From Metarhizium brunneum (lineage: Eukaryota; Ascomycota; Sordariomycetes; Hypocreales; Clavicipitaceae), in NCBI RefSeq assembly GCF_013426205.1, contig NC_089422.1, positions 7,715,001-7,779,000 on the forward strand: a DNA stretch of 64,000 bases. The letters are read 5' to 3'. Both the position numbers and the translations under genes were made by a program. Under the pieces are notes generated by a model that had not been told where the DNA came from, made no database searches, and worked only from the letters and a program-made list of their open reading frames with translations. Positions 24,201 through 34,277 of the stretch are shown here, piece after piece (the first letter of the stretch is position 1; every line of letters starts with the position of its first letter).

Positions 24201-25108
24201 CAGTCTTATCCAACACGGGCAAAGCCGGTTCGAAAAGAAACTTCGTCCAGGAGAAAGGTGATGATGGCCATGAAAAACGCCCTCAATCCCGCGGGGGCCC
24301 ATCATATCAAACCAACGATGCTAAGCGACGACGAACCAGTGACGCCTTTGATGATGAAGCTGATGCATCTGGCCAAAAGAACATTATGGGACCCCCTGTT
24401 CGACCATCAGCTGGATTCAAGAAGGTACGCAGCCCCTTTGAAACAATTACAGCAATTTTGACTAACATCGAACAGGAGCTACCGTCCAAGACTGTTTTTC
24501 AGAGCGGTTACACAAATGCACCACATGGTGCTACCCGCGATCTCTTCAAGGCCACCATAACCGCCCAGCATGCCAACCAGATGAAGGCGTCCCACCCACT
24601 AGAAATGGCTCAAATCTCCAAGGGTGCTATTCCGTTTGCCCCTAACCCGAACGCCGCAGGCCCAGCTTATAAGACTCCCGCCCGACCTGGCCCTGCCAAT
24701 ACTGCCAAGTCCGCTGCCAAGTCTGTGACGAGGTCTTCTCCCCGTTTCCAGAATGGTGAAGCGATTGAACTGCCTGAAATTCAAACAGATGACGATAGTG
24801 AGGATGATGAGGCAAATGGTGTTGTAGTGGCGCCTTGGGCGGACTCGCCAGATCTTAGAAAAGCCCTGGTTAATCAGGAGACTATGGATCCTTCACTGAT
24901 TTTTGGACCGCCGCGACCGCTCAACATGGAAGAAGTGTTCAGCAAGAGCAAAGATAGGTGGCACAAATTCCGGGCCAGAACGTCGAGTGCTAACTGGACT
25001 GGGGCCGATCGACTAACAGAAGATGACATTAGAAAGGATATGGCAGCCCGAGACAAGCTCAGGCGGGATGGTGGCTGGTCTTATGAGATGAGCAAAGACA
25101 TGCTTTAA
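21233..25108 (+). CDS. SLI15: Inner centromere protein INCENP/Sli15 (chromosomal passenger complex)
   Basis: 1238-aa scaffold that anchors and activates Aurora B kinase at inner centromeres. Exons: 21233-21408, 21466-21553, 21605-24424 and 24476-25108. The N-terminus (WITEERNAALQIT...FSYSARNELDWLNEHM) matches the INCENP N-terminal region that binds Survivin/Borealin partners. A long disordered Ser/Thr-rich middle contains two strongly charged Lys/Arg/Glu helices (about residues 485-545 and 690-765) of the single-alpha-helix or coiled-coil type. The C-terminus is the IN-box: APWADSPDLRKAL, then NMEEVFSKSKDRWHKFRARTSSANW, with the TSS motif that Aurora B phosphorylates. The start at MAAMRGPRL was chosen because the N-terminal motif follows directly. 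The third intron (51 nt) is a multiple of three and has no stop. Confidence 0.9.
24425..24475 (+). other. 51-nt frame-preserving intron in INCENP
   Basis: Begins GTACGC, contains TGACTAAC as a branch site near its 3' end and stops at AACAG. It is a multiple of three with no stop codon, so retention would add 17 residues after SAGFKK, just before ELPSKTVFQ. Confidence 0.65.
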
Positions 25109-26141
25109 GTTGAGAGTAAAATTGCGTGCTTTGGAGGAAGATGGCATTTAGAAGGTCAAGGAGAAGGCATAGTTCATGAGAGAGAGGACAGTGTTCGGCG
25201 TTTTATGGATTGTTGATTGCATATAGCATTGGGTTGGAATGATCAATGACATGAGGTGAAGAATGATCAAGTCTGCCAGGCTGGCGTTTGATATTGATAC
25301 TCACGGCATTTTCTCTTCTTGTTAATAAAGCATTAGATGCTGCGTTAACTCTTGTGCTTCGGTCAAAGTACTGTCTCGAGTTGTAGACGCCTCGGCAACA
25401 TTCGGAGGGCGACTAAACAAGATATGAAGTCAGTTGGCGCTGTTAAACCCTATGCATCTCGAACCCGAATGACCTATTAGCTCCCTTGTTATAAGCCATG
25501 ATGCACAGCCGTCCCCGGAGCCGTTGCGAAGCGTACATATGGGGAGAATAAACCAGGGGGTCCCGAGACGTCAGCAACACCAATGCCACCGGAGACATGA
25601 TATTTTCTGAAAGTAATATTATTAAATGATGTTTCTTTTATCTATACGGGATTATATCGATTAAACTGCTTCGAGATTGTGGTTCACGCAGTGGCAAACA
25701 TTTGTCGCGTTTGTGGTGGCGTTTGTTGACCTTTGAAGAACGGACAACTGGGGTGTCTTTTGGTTCTATATCTTGCTAACTTATTTCCCCCTTGCCTTCC
25801 TCTATCTCTTTTTTGCTTTACATTAACTGTAGCCATGAAGCTATTCAATTCATGGTGTTTTTAGACTCGCTTCAAGAATGGGCAGGGGTAGGGAAATTAT
25901 ATCAACCTGATTGGTCAAGTTGCTGACATATTGTGGGGAAAAGGCAGTTGCCACCCATCCACCTTGGGAAAGAGGAAAAAAAGTTCTGGAGCCGCGACTC
26001 CCTGGTGAAATTCTCCAGAGTCGCGGATCCCGTTTTGAGGTTCTCCATCACTTGCTGCCCTTCCAAACCTTCCCAATCGTGAAAGCCAAGTGTCCTTCGC
26101 ATCAATAAAATCTGTTTCGTTCTGCGAAGAAGGCTGTCAGT
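25109..26141. other. Intergenic INCENP-MSS116
   Basis: Holds the INCENP 3' UTR and the MSS116 promoter. Pyrimidine-rich sequence occurs near 25790-25820 and a GC-rich hairpin at 25992-26026. No gene was recognised. Confidence 0.6.
25992..26026 (+). repeat. Hairpin-forming inverted repeat upstream of MSS116
   Basis: CCGCGACT (25992-25999) pairs with AGTCGCGG (26019-26026), and inside it CTGG pairs with CCAG around a nine-base loop with a two-base bulge. It lies 116 bp before the MSS116 start and is likely in the 5' UTR. Confidence 0.6.
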
Positions 26142-28151
26142 ATGCTGAGGCAAGGCTTTCGCCACTGTGCTGGCCTCACCAGCGCCGTTACACGGTCCGC
26201 GTTCTTTCACAGCCGGACGGCCATCCCCATTGCACCGAGAGGTGTCGTGTCTTTGGCGCGGACTCCTGCTACCTTCAAGAGCATCGCATACTCTTCGAGA
26301 TTCTACAGCGCAGAAGCTGCAGCTGTTGAAACCAAGCCCATCGAGGGGACTGTCCCGAGCGACGTTGTCAACTTTGCCGACCTGTCGCAGGCTGGAGTTC
26401 ATAGAAATCTCCTAGACGCTATTACGAAGGATATGCGATATGAGGCTATGACACCCGTTCAGTCCAAAACTATTAATCCGGCACTAAAGGGAACAGATAT
26501 GTAAGTACATAAGCTAGCTGTCGGGACTGTTGCTCGCTCCTCTGTACTAATCCGACGCAGTGTTGCCCAGGCCAAGACAGGAACTGGAAAGACCTTGGCT
26601 TTCCTTCTGCCGTTGCTCCAGCGTATGATCGAAGAAGACCCAACTCTGGCTACTAGACGTGCCTCGAGAAATGCCCGATCGGATGATATTCGCGGCATTG
26701 TTTTATCGCCGACCCGAGAGCTCGCCGAGCAAATTGCAGCCGAAGCTCGTCGTTTGACAAAGTACACTGGCCTTGTCGTCCAGTCGGCAGTTGGAGGCAC
26801 TCACAAGGGTTCTATGCTGCGCCAGACGCAGCGCCAAGGATGCCATTTGTTGGTCGCTACGCCAGGCCGCCTGAATGATTTGCTGCAGGATCCTCAAAGT
26901 GGTATTGAGGCACCAAATTTGGCGGCTCTTGTTCTGGATGAAGCGGACCGCATGCTCGATGTTGGCTTCGAAAAAGAACTTGGGGAGATCACAAGCTGCC
27001 TCCCAAGTCGGAACGAAAAAACTCGCCAAACCATGTTGGTTTCGGCTACCATACCGGACGATGTCATTAGACTTGCCCGTACAATGGTTCGAGCCGATGA
27101 TTTCGAGTTTGTCCAGACCATCTCAGAGAACGAGTCGCTTACCCACGACCGAGTACCACAGCATGTCGTGCCACTGGCTTCATGGAACAATGTTTTCCCC
27201 AGCTTGTTTGAACTAATCGACCGAGAATCTGCCAAGGCGGCTGAGGATCGCAGCCTGCCCCCATTCAAGGCCATTGTTTATTTCAATACCACCTCCCTCG
27301 TTGAAATGGGTGCCGAGCTTGGCTTTCAACGAAGACGAAATGGACTTATGAAAACTCCCACTTTCTCTATACAATCTCAACTCACCCAAAACCAGCGGAC
27401 AAAGGCTGCTGATATGTTCCGACATGCGAGAAGTGGTGTTTTATTTTCATCTGATGTCACTGCTCGTGGAATGGACTTCCCCAACGTAACACATGTTATC
27501 CAAGTTGACACTCCTCGCGATCGTGAGTCGTATATCCATCGACTAGGTCGTACAGCTCGACAAAATAAGGGCGGCGAAGGCTGGCTTCTTCTCCCACCAA
27601 CATCGATGGGTAGCGCAAGGAAGCTCCTGCGCGGTCTCCCTCTGCAGCCGAACAAAACTCTAGAGAGTTTCACCTTTGATGCGGAGGAAGGTGCCGAGAA
27701 ACTACCCAAGTACCACCAGGAGGCTCAAGATCTCACTCAGTCTCTCCCACGAAAGATGCTCAGTTCCGCTTATACCTCAATCTTTGGGAATTCAACTCAA
27801 CAACGGGAAGAGCTGGTTGAAGATCTGAATCTGTGGACTACCGTTGGATGGGGCTGGAGCGAGCCGCCACCCGTTTCACATGCATGGGCTCGTAACCAAG
27901 GCCTCCTTCATTCTGAATTGAACATCCAGGATAGGGCTACGCGCCAAGATGACCGATCTGGACGCAGGGAAGGCAGGGGGCCTCGTCGCTTCGATGATCA
28001 TGCATCAGCTGACCCTTTCGCTGACATGGGACGTCGTGTCCGGCGAGATGACAAGGGATTCGGTCGCAGTAACCGCGGTAACTCTCATAGGGGATCAAGA
28101 GGCTTCCGGGGGTCCAGAGAGTCCAGAGAGTCTAGGGAATCCTCTTTCTAG
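26142..28151 (+). CDS. MSS116: Mitochondrial DEAD-box RNA helicase MSS116
   Basis: 649-aa ATP-dependent RNA helicase; exons 26142-26500 and 26561-28151. The first 55 or so residues are basic and rich in Ser, Arg and Ala (MLRQGFRHCAGL...FYSAE), as expected of a mitochondrial presequence. Helicase motifs appear in order: Q-motif region TPVQSKTI, Walker A AKTGTGKT (bridged by the intron), PTRELAEQ, DEAD (LDEADRMLD), SAT, then domain 2 with SSDVTARGMDFPNV and HRLGRTAR. A C-terminal extension ends in an Arg/Gly/Ser-rich basic tail. MSS116 helps group I and II intron splicing and translation in mitochondria, and the basic tail is typical of that subfamily. Confidence 0.93.
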
Positions 28152-28627
28152 GATGACTTGAAGACACAAGTTGCCAATCCGAGACGTTTTCCGGTCTGGG
28201 GGCATTCTCCATTCTAGGGAAAAACATTGTACTAATATTTCGAGATGCGCCAGTTATGGCAGGGGTGAATGTAAACTAGAATAGACACCATGTACAACTA
28301 CGGGCATAACACAGGGTCAAGGGTTACAACACACCAAACGCGGCGTTCAGGAAGTCCAAGTCTCCCCAATGATGAATACTAATTTCTCTTTCGCTTCACA
28401 CAGGTTGTTTGAAACCTAAATAGAATGAACCTCGTACGGGTCCCATGTACCTATATATCTTTGTTTTTTCTTTTGAAATGATGCCAGACCATGTATCTGC
28501 AGCCAGAACGCCTCTTCCCTTACCTCTGTGACCGTGCTGTATAGCCTCCATGCACCCGCCATTCACAAACGGTAGTGTGAAACCATGAATGATGCTTGTC
28601 CTTTATCTGTCGGAGCTTCTTGAAGCT
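28152..28627. other. Convergent intergenic MSS116-PEX7
   Basis: Contains the 3' ends of two converging transcripts. Nothing else was recognised. Confidence 0.6.
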
Positions 28628-29828
28628 TCATCTTGGACCCGGGCCCATCAACATATTTGAATCCCACAGCAACACCCTCTCATCCCAACCAACGGACGCG
28701 ACCCAGCCGCCCGCCCCGAACAAACACCAGTCAACACCTGTTACAAACTCGGTGTGTCTATTCATGACACCCAGCTGGTGACCCGGCTTGGCCCCGGCCA
28801 AGGGGCCCGAAGGCTGAGCAGACCCGTCGTTCCACAGCCGCACCGTCATGTCGTAGCTCCCGCTGATGAGGACGTCGCTCGCATGCGGGCTCCACGCCAG
28901 TCGCCGAATGGCGTACTCATGCCCGTGCATCAGGCCCAGCGGACCGGCTGTGGGGTTGCGAATGTCAAAGGTGCGAATGACGCGGTCCACGCCGCCCGTG
29001 GCCACGACGGTGTCGTTGTACTTGTTCCAGTCGTGCGTGAGGACTTCTGCGGGCGGGCTGCCGGCCGCGAGGCCCGGGTTGACGCCGGGCTGGGCGCCGG
29101 CGGCGTGGACGGGGATCGTGGACACGAGGTGGTACTTGGCCGAGGTCGGGGTGCGTAGGTCGAAGACGCGGAGGTGCGAGTCGGACGAGACGGCTGATAT
29201 CAGGGCCGGGTTGGACGGGCAAAAGGATGTGCTGTAGGTGCAGTTTCCGATGGGGAGGGTCTTGAGAGAATGCGGGCGCGTTGGTGACCACTAGGGACCG
29301 GGCGGTTAGTATATGGGAGCTTGACTGTTTTTTTTTTCTCTTTGCAATTTTGGGAGAGTTTCTGCTGACGATTTTGACGGTCCCGTCCCATGAACTTGAG
29401 ATAAATGTGTCCTTTGTGACGGGGTTCCAACAGACGGAGAATGTTTCGCGCTTGTGTTCGTGGAAGTTCATGATGGGGAACTCGTTTACGCCCAGGTCGA
29501 AGAGCTTCAGCGACCCGTCGCCACCGGCTACAATTAGTTGGTTCTCGTTGATTTCCGACCAAGCCAGGTCGTATAATGCGTCGTTTGTGTCGAACCTATT
29601 TCGCTATACGTTTAGCCCGTCTCGCCCCAGGGTGGCAGCTGGGGCGCAAACATACGTCTTTTCCACCTGGACTCCTTGCGCCGTGAGCCCCAGGGCGAAT
29701 ACCCTTCCGTTTCCGACAATGCCAAAGTTGGCCGAGGTTGCGACGGCTATGCGCGAATCGTAGTAGGGCGAGTACTTGACTGCGTAGGGATTGTACCCTT
29801 GGGTGCGGAACTCAAGCATGGCCGCCAT
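28628..29828 (-). CDS. PEX7: Peroxisomal targeting signal 2 receptor PEX7
   Basis: 353-aa WD40 protein from three exons: 29828-29656, 29595-29370 and 29290-28628. The N-terminus LEFRTQGYNPYAVKYSPYYD is diagnostic of fungal PEX7. About six WD repeats follow, including WSEINENQLIVAGGDGSLKLFD, WNPVTKDTFISSSWDGTVKIW and ATGGVDRVIRTFDIR. It binds PTS2-bearing cargo such as thiolase in the cytosol and delivers it to the peroxisome with a PEX20-type co-receptor. MLEF at 29819 is an equally possible start three codons downstream. A GC-rich insertion with Ala/Gly/Pro (HAAGAQPGVNPGLAAGSPP) sits in a loop between blades. Confidence 0.94.
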
Positions 29829-30301
29829 TGTGACTCGGGACGGCGCCTGCGTCCGGGCACATTGATGGTGGGTTGACGCGGTCAGCTGAGGGGACGAGAG
29901 GAAAAGAGGCCGTAGGGTAGAATGGGAGCTACGGAAGGCGGATTTGCTGTAAATACTCGTCGAGTTCCTGGGCTGGCGATGGAGGAATTGAGGTTGCCAG
30001 ATTGGCATGTGCCTCGGTATTAGGTAATGGGCGGCGCCGACGTAATGTGGGGAGATGGCCGTCAACTGGCCCTTTGAGGCGGAGAAGATCGACGGGGGTG
30101 GCTTGAGCTTGTCACTTGTTGTTCTTTCTTTTCTTCACCCGTCCTTCACCCGTCCTCACTTGGCATCGCAGTTGGCCAATGCCACGTGACGGATATATAA
30201 CGTGCGTGTAAGCAGGAAACCCCAGCTTTCTACTCGGTCAACGCTGGCTATGTCTTTCTATCCTCAAACGTGGCACATTATGACGATTTGTCTGTCCGCC
30301 C
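29829..30301. promoter_or_regulatory. PEX7 upstream region
   Basis: Holds the PEX7 promoter and the 3' flank of the tandem-zinc-cluster gene. A CACGTGAC element is at 30183-30190 beside GGATATATAACG. Confidence 0.45.
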
Positions 30302-32572
30302 TCAAACTCTCACACCCGCAATCTCCTGACCTAGAAACGCATCGTCTAAAAACGTCGGATACCCCGTCAACTCCAGCATTGGGGTCTGCAACTCCCAGTC
30401 CCAAAGGCCGCTACTCTGGTACTGAAAGGCATCATGACCGTCGTGACCATCAAGACTCATTACGTCGTCTGCGCACGACTCCCATTCCTTCGAAGAAGTC
30501 GTGCTACCCACAGCTACTTTTGCCGCCGCCGACGAAGCAAATTGCTCTGGTTTATGTCCGTCGCTGGCTTGCGTCCGTGCGATTGGATACACGCCTAGAG
30601 GATTAAGAATGTAGTCCAGTGAAAATTGTCGCGGGTTTTGATCTTCTGTCGGCTCTGTCTCTGCATGCTCATTCGTCCGGCTTTGCTCCGTGATCTTGTC
30701 GAAACGCTTCATGGCCTGGGCTGCCGATTCCAGAAACAGGTCTACTTGCATATATGCTCGTAGGTGTTGTAGGACACGTACATTGCTCTCCAACATCTGC
30801 CGAAACTGCTGGAGTCCAGCCTCTGGCAGTAAGGAAGAAGTTGCGGATTCGCCTAACTCCATCCACGACGCAAGAGTCGTTACTAGCACTCCGCTGCAAA
30901 CCTGCGCGTGCACGGCAAATGGCATGTCTACCATGCTCTCTTTGTGACACTTATATAGATCGTCTAACAGCGTAGCTATGTAGGCTGCCTTGGTGGCACA
31001 CATCTGATGACAGCGTCTGAGGAAGTCACCGGGTGCGTTATCTCGTATCCATTTTGTTGCCGAGACGGGATAAACGAGTCCAGCTACACCAACGCGATAC
31101 AAATCATTGAATGTTTGTGCAAGGAGAATATGAAGACTGAAATAGAGGTTGAGGCGCCCAGAGGACTTGTACAAATAGGTGTTCTCTGGTGCCATTCTCA
31201 TCGCGTCCGGTATCGAGGACTCCAGGACGATGAGTTCTTGCCCCAGGCGCTGAAAGTGCGAAGCAGAACCCGACTCCTGGCTGGTATTCCAGGGAATATC
31301 ATCACCCAAATGTTTGACGTATTTGAGAACCCGGGATCGAATCGCCATTGCGCGAATGTACAGCGCTCGTAGGTCCAGGTCGTCTGTCGCTTGTGGCTTT
31401 CTATTCGGCACATCGATTCCCTGTACAAAGGGGAGGATGGTGCCTTGCCGTAGCATCTCCGTCAAACAGGGCTTGTTTCGAATAAAGTTATCCTCTAAAC
31501 TGGGCAACTGTATCTGCACATCGTCGGTCGATATGAACTTCAGCTGATCAATACCACATTCAATAAAAGCGTCTTGCAGGTAGCACGCCCAGAACAATCT
31601 GCGACGACTCTCCTTGACGACCCACGGAATAGATTCCTCTTGTTCACACAATATATCTGCGTCGTGCTCCATGTTGAGCTGTAAGATCTGGACGTGCCGT
31701 GCTACCATGCCTGACATGAGAAAGGCTTTGGCGTGATCTCCTACTCGAAGAAAGTGCTCATGCAGCAGAACAGCAACCATCAGACATTCAACTCCCAAGT
31801 TGCCGAAGCTGGTGCACACACACTGCATGGCACTGGCTGCCCATCCTCGTCCAGCATGATGAAACTGTGTGATTGGTAAAGGTCCCTGGTCTGAAGATGC
31901 AACCACGGCCCGAGCGTAATAAAAGGGTGCAGCAAGTGCGCAAAGAATATATATGAGCCCGGATCGATCATCATTAAAGGCGTCATCGTCTTGGAATCGC
32001 GCCATAAACGTAGGAATATGCAGGAAACCAAAGCATCGGACGGTGTGGACCTGTGACAAGTATATGTCTAGCAGTTCACGCACGCGATGTGCGGGAGGTA
32101 AGCTCCGCGAGGTCAACCAAGTTGGCATATCGGTGTCAACCAGCGCGTGTGATGAGCGGCCATTGCGATCGTCTCCTAGACTAATAAGGCTGGATCTCGA
32201 GCCGCACCTCTCATGATCTTGAATCGGATAAAGACAATGCAGGCCCTTTCTATTGCATCGTTTGCACAGAGTGTCCCCAGAGCACTTGGCTTTGGACCGT
32301 TGACATTCCACGCATGACCTGCGAATACGTCGCCGTCTCAGACCAGCTTGTGTGATTTCATTAGTACCTTCTAGATGACCATAACCCTTGGCCGGTTTCA
32401 TGGCATCCCCCTTTGTAGTGTAGATACATTCTGTGCCGAATTTGATGCATTTACGACATGATCCCGGTGTGCGGTCGCATTTCACCTGTCGAGTCTCAGT
32501 AAAGTGCCTAGAATATGAGTGAGGAAAACAAACCTTGCGTTTGCGACAAACGACACAGCTCTTGGGCTCCAT
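30302..32572 (-). CDS. Transcription factor with two tandem Zn2Cys6 clusters
   Basis: 740-aa regulator; exons 32572-32534 and 32485-30302. Two complete binuclear clusters are visible: C6, C9, C16, C23, C26, C33 and C71, C74, C81, C87, C90, C97. Most fungal Zn2Cys6 factors have one. The rest is a fungal-specific transcription factor middle region with helical stretches (FLHIPTFMARFQDDD, RLFWACYLQDAFIECG) and an acidic C-terminus. The 48-nt intron splits the first cluster between its second and third cysteines and has no stop, so an intron-blind ORF reads through it and inserts 16 residues that break the cluster spacing. It is divergent from the secreted GH56-like gene over 499 bp. It may regulate the neighbouring transporter and etherase-kinase genes, but this is inferred from position only. 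Confidence 0.87.
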   Translation of the reverse strand: MEPKSCVVCRKRKVCFPHSYSRHFTETRQVKCDRTPGSCRKCIKFGTECIYTTKGDAMKPAKGYGHLEGTNEITQAGLRRRRIRRSCVECQRSKAKCSGDTLCKRCNRKGLHCLYPIQDHERCGSRSSLISLGDDRNGRSSHALVDTDMPTWLTSRSLPPAHRVRELLDIYLSQVHTVRCFGFLHIPTFMARFQDDDAFNDDRSGLIYILCALAAPFYYARAVVASSDQGPLPITQFHHAGRGWAASAMQCVCTSFGNLGVECLMVAVLLHEHFLRVGDHAKAFLMSGMVARHVQILQLNMEHDADILCEQEESIPWVVKESRRRLFWACYLQDAFIECGIDQLKFISTDDVQIQLPSLEDNFIRNKPCLTEMLRQGTILPFVQGIDVPNRKPQATDDLDLRALYIRAMAIRSRVLKYVKHLGDDIPWNTSQESGSASHFQRLGQELIVLESSIPDAMRMAPENTYLYKSSGRLNLYFSLHILLAQTFNDLYRVGVAGLVYPVSATKWIRDNAPGDFLRRCHQMCATKAAYIATLLDDLYKCHKESMVDMPFAVHAQVCSGVLVTTLASWMELGESATSSLLPEAGLQQFRQMLESNVRVLQHLRAYMQVDLFLESAAQAMKRFDKITEQSRTNEHAETEPTEDQNPRQFSLDYILNPLGVYPIARTQASDGHKPEQFASSAAAKVAVGSTTSSKEWESCADDVMSLDGHDGHDAFQYQSSGLWDWELQTPMLELTGYPTFLDDAFLGQEIAGVRV
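32486..32533 (-). other. 48-nt frame-preserving intron inside the first zinc cluster
   Basis: Starts GTTTGT and ends CGACAG. Removal gives CRKRKVKCDRTPGSCRKC, a canonical cluster. Retention inserts 16 codons, including an extra cysteine, without a stop. Confidence 0.7.
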
Positions 32573-33071
32573 TTCGTATCATGTCATTCTTCCTGATGGA
32601 TCCCGGGTCGATGAGGCGAAGTGAAATGTCAAAGGCAACTAACTCATGCACGTGGAGGATGCAGACGATGGAGGCTCAGGACCCTGTCACTTCCCCAGGT
32701 ACGTTATCTCTTCCACAATTGCGGGGGCCCCGGATACGCCTTCAACAGGTCGGATGTTGCCATTGAGTTCTTTCCCACTAGCGAGTGGCTCCATGGTGCT
32801 GTTCTGGCTGGGATTTGTACGGAGCAGGGCAGCGGAGTCTGCCGTCGATGCCTCAATGCAAAGCCCCAATGGGGAGTAGACGGGCGAAAGGAATGAAGGC
32901 TGGAAGCCCTGAACATGCCAGACATGCAACAGACTTGGCGTATTCTTATTTACGTATTCTTATTTAAGCAGCCGGTATTCCCATTAAACCCCCTAGTTCA
33001 AATGAAAAACAATAAACATCTTATTATTGCCACTTACACGCTTTTAAACCGCCTTCCCAACCTAAAGCACA
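32573..33071. promoter_or_regulatory. Divergent promoter, tandem-cluster regulator / GH56-like gene
   Basis: 499 bp between opposite start codons. It contains a 14-bp tandem duplication CGTATTCTTATTTA (32939-32952 and 32953-32966), about 105-133 bp before the secreted-protein start. Confidence 0.5.
32939..32966 (+). repeat. Two tandem copies of a 14-bp AT-rich unit
   Basis: CGTATTCTTATTTA repeated exactly, directly in front of the GH56-like gene and probably within its core promoter. Confidence 0.75.
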
Positions 33072-33890
33072 ATGCTCGCCAAAATCTTGACATTATCCTC
33101 TTTCGTAGGTTCCGCCATAAGTGCCAATAACTTCCGTGTCTTTGATAGCACGGCCTACACCAACACGTCCATCGGCTACGGCACATCCAACATCAATTGG
33201 ATCCCCAATTACGTCTGCAGCCCACTCGTCGCCAACAACGCCATTCCCTCCGCAGAGACATGGCAATCCATCGTGCTGGAATGGAACATCTACCCCGGTT
33301 ATCCCCTCGTACTGGACTGCGAGAACATCTACCTCACCTCGCCATCCACCGCGGACCACAACCTGGAAGTCATGAAGACGCTGCAGACCTGGGCCGCCCA
33401 AGTTCTCCCAAGTGATCAAATCATTGGGTGGTACGGCCTCTCGGGAAACACGGCTGCGTCATTGTACGGACACTACCGGAGCCTTATTGCCAACCATAGC
33501 GCCCACGCCTTCTTCCCTTCAGCTTACACATTCTCGAGCAGCCTCACTACTTGGAATGCCTCTCTCAACAGTGTTCTTGCCAAGATCAAGGCTATAGATG
33601 CCTCCCTCCCTGTGTATCCCTACACGTGGCCACAGTACCATGGTTCTCCTTATGCCTTTTACCCTGTTGGTTTGTGGAAGAGTCAGTTGGATGTGTTGAC
33701 CGGGAATCAGGATATAAATGGCTTTGTAATCTGGGGTGGCAAGAATCACCAGGTCTGCGGCGATGCATGCCAGGCGAGCGCGGGCAAAAATCCCTGGTTG
33801 GAGGCGACTCGTACGTATTTGAAGGATTTGTATGGTATTTATGGCGGCGCGTCGCAGAAGCAGGGAGGTCAACTGTTCACTGGGGTGTGA
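33072..33890 (+). CDS. Secreted hyaluronidase-like (GH56-like) TIM-barrel protein
   Basis: 272-aa single-exon protein with a signal peptide (MLAKILTLSSFVGSAISA, cleavage after about residue 18). The body shows features I associate with the GH56 hyaluronidase fold: an acidic pair D82-x-E84 after a beta-strand (PLVLDCENIYL), then GWYGL, AFFPSAYTF, LPVYPYTWPQYH and a final GFVIWGG strand, in the same order as PSVY, LPYYWYKYQ and GFIIWGS of animal hyaluronidases. GH56 enzymes are endo-acting hexosaminidases that use a D-x-E site and substrate-assisted catalysis. Overall similarity is low and the protein is shorter than animal members, so the substrate is unknown. It is divergent from the regulator and close to the transporter and etherase-kinase genes. 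Confidence 0.6.
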   Translation: MLAKILTLSSFVGSAISANNFRVFDSTAYTNTSIGYGTSNINWIPNYVCSPLVANNAIPSAETWQSIVLEWNIYPGYPLVLDCENIYLTSPSTADHNLEVMKTLQTWAAQVLPSDQIIGWYGLSGNTAASLYGHYRSLIANHSAHAFFPSAYTFSSSLTTWNASLNSVLAKIKAIDASLPVYPYTWPQYHGSPYAFYPVGLWKSQLDVLTGNQDINGFVIWGGKNHQVCGDACQASAGKNPWLEATRTYLKDLYGIYGGASQKQGGQLFTGV

Positions 33891-34277
33891 TGTGTTATGG
33901 GAGATTTACTCTCAATTCCCAGGATCAATTCTCTAGCTCTTTAGTTTATCTATTTGTAAGATAGAGACTAGGGCTAGATTTTTGTCGGAACTCAAAAAAG
34001 ATATTTGTTCCACCGATACAATATGCTCCCCTAGTTGTTGGCTCTTCTTGGTGATGTTGTAAACCTGCTGGCGCGTGATGGTCTATGGGAACACAAGGGC
34101 GACGGGCAAAGACTAATGGACACAGATCACACTGCCAATTATTGAAAAGAGGCCCTCTGTTGGCTCCTCCGTGACCGTATAATAATATGAGCTATTTGTA
34201 TAAAGGCCAAGGATGCTATGATTGTTGTAGACCATTGTACTGTCTGCGTTGCTATCCAATACCAAACGCTAGACCAT
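33891..34277. other. Convergent intergenic region
   Basis: 3' flanks of the GH56-like gene and the MFS gene. Nothing else was recognised. Confidence 0.6.

Noticed and set aside
30302..32533. Reading the 30.3-kb regulator as one uninterrupted ORF
   Set aside because: The 16 extra residues break the spacing of the first zinc cluster; a GT...AG intron explains them.
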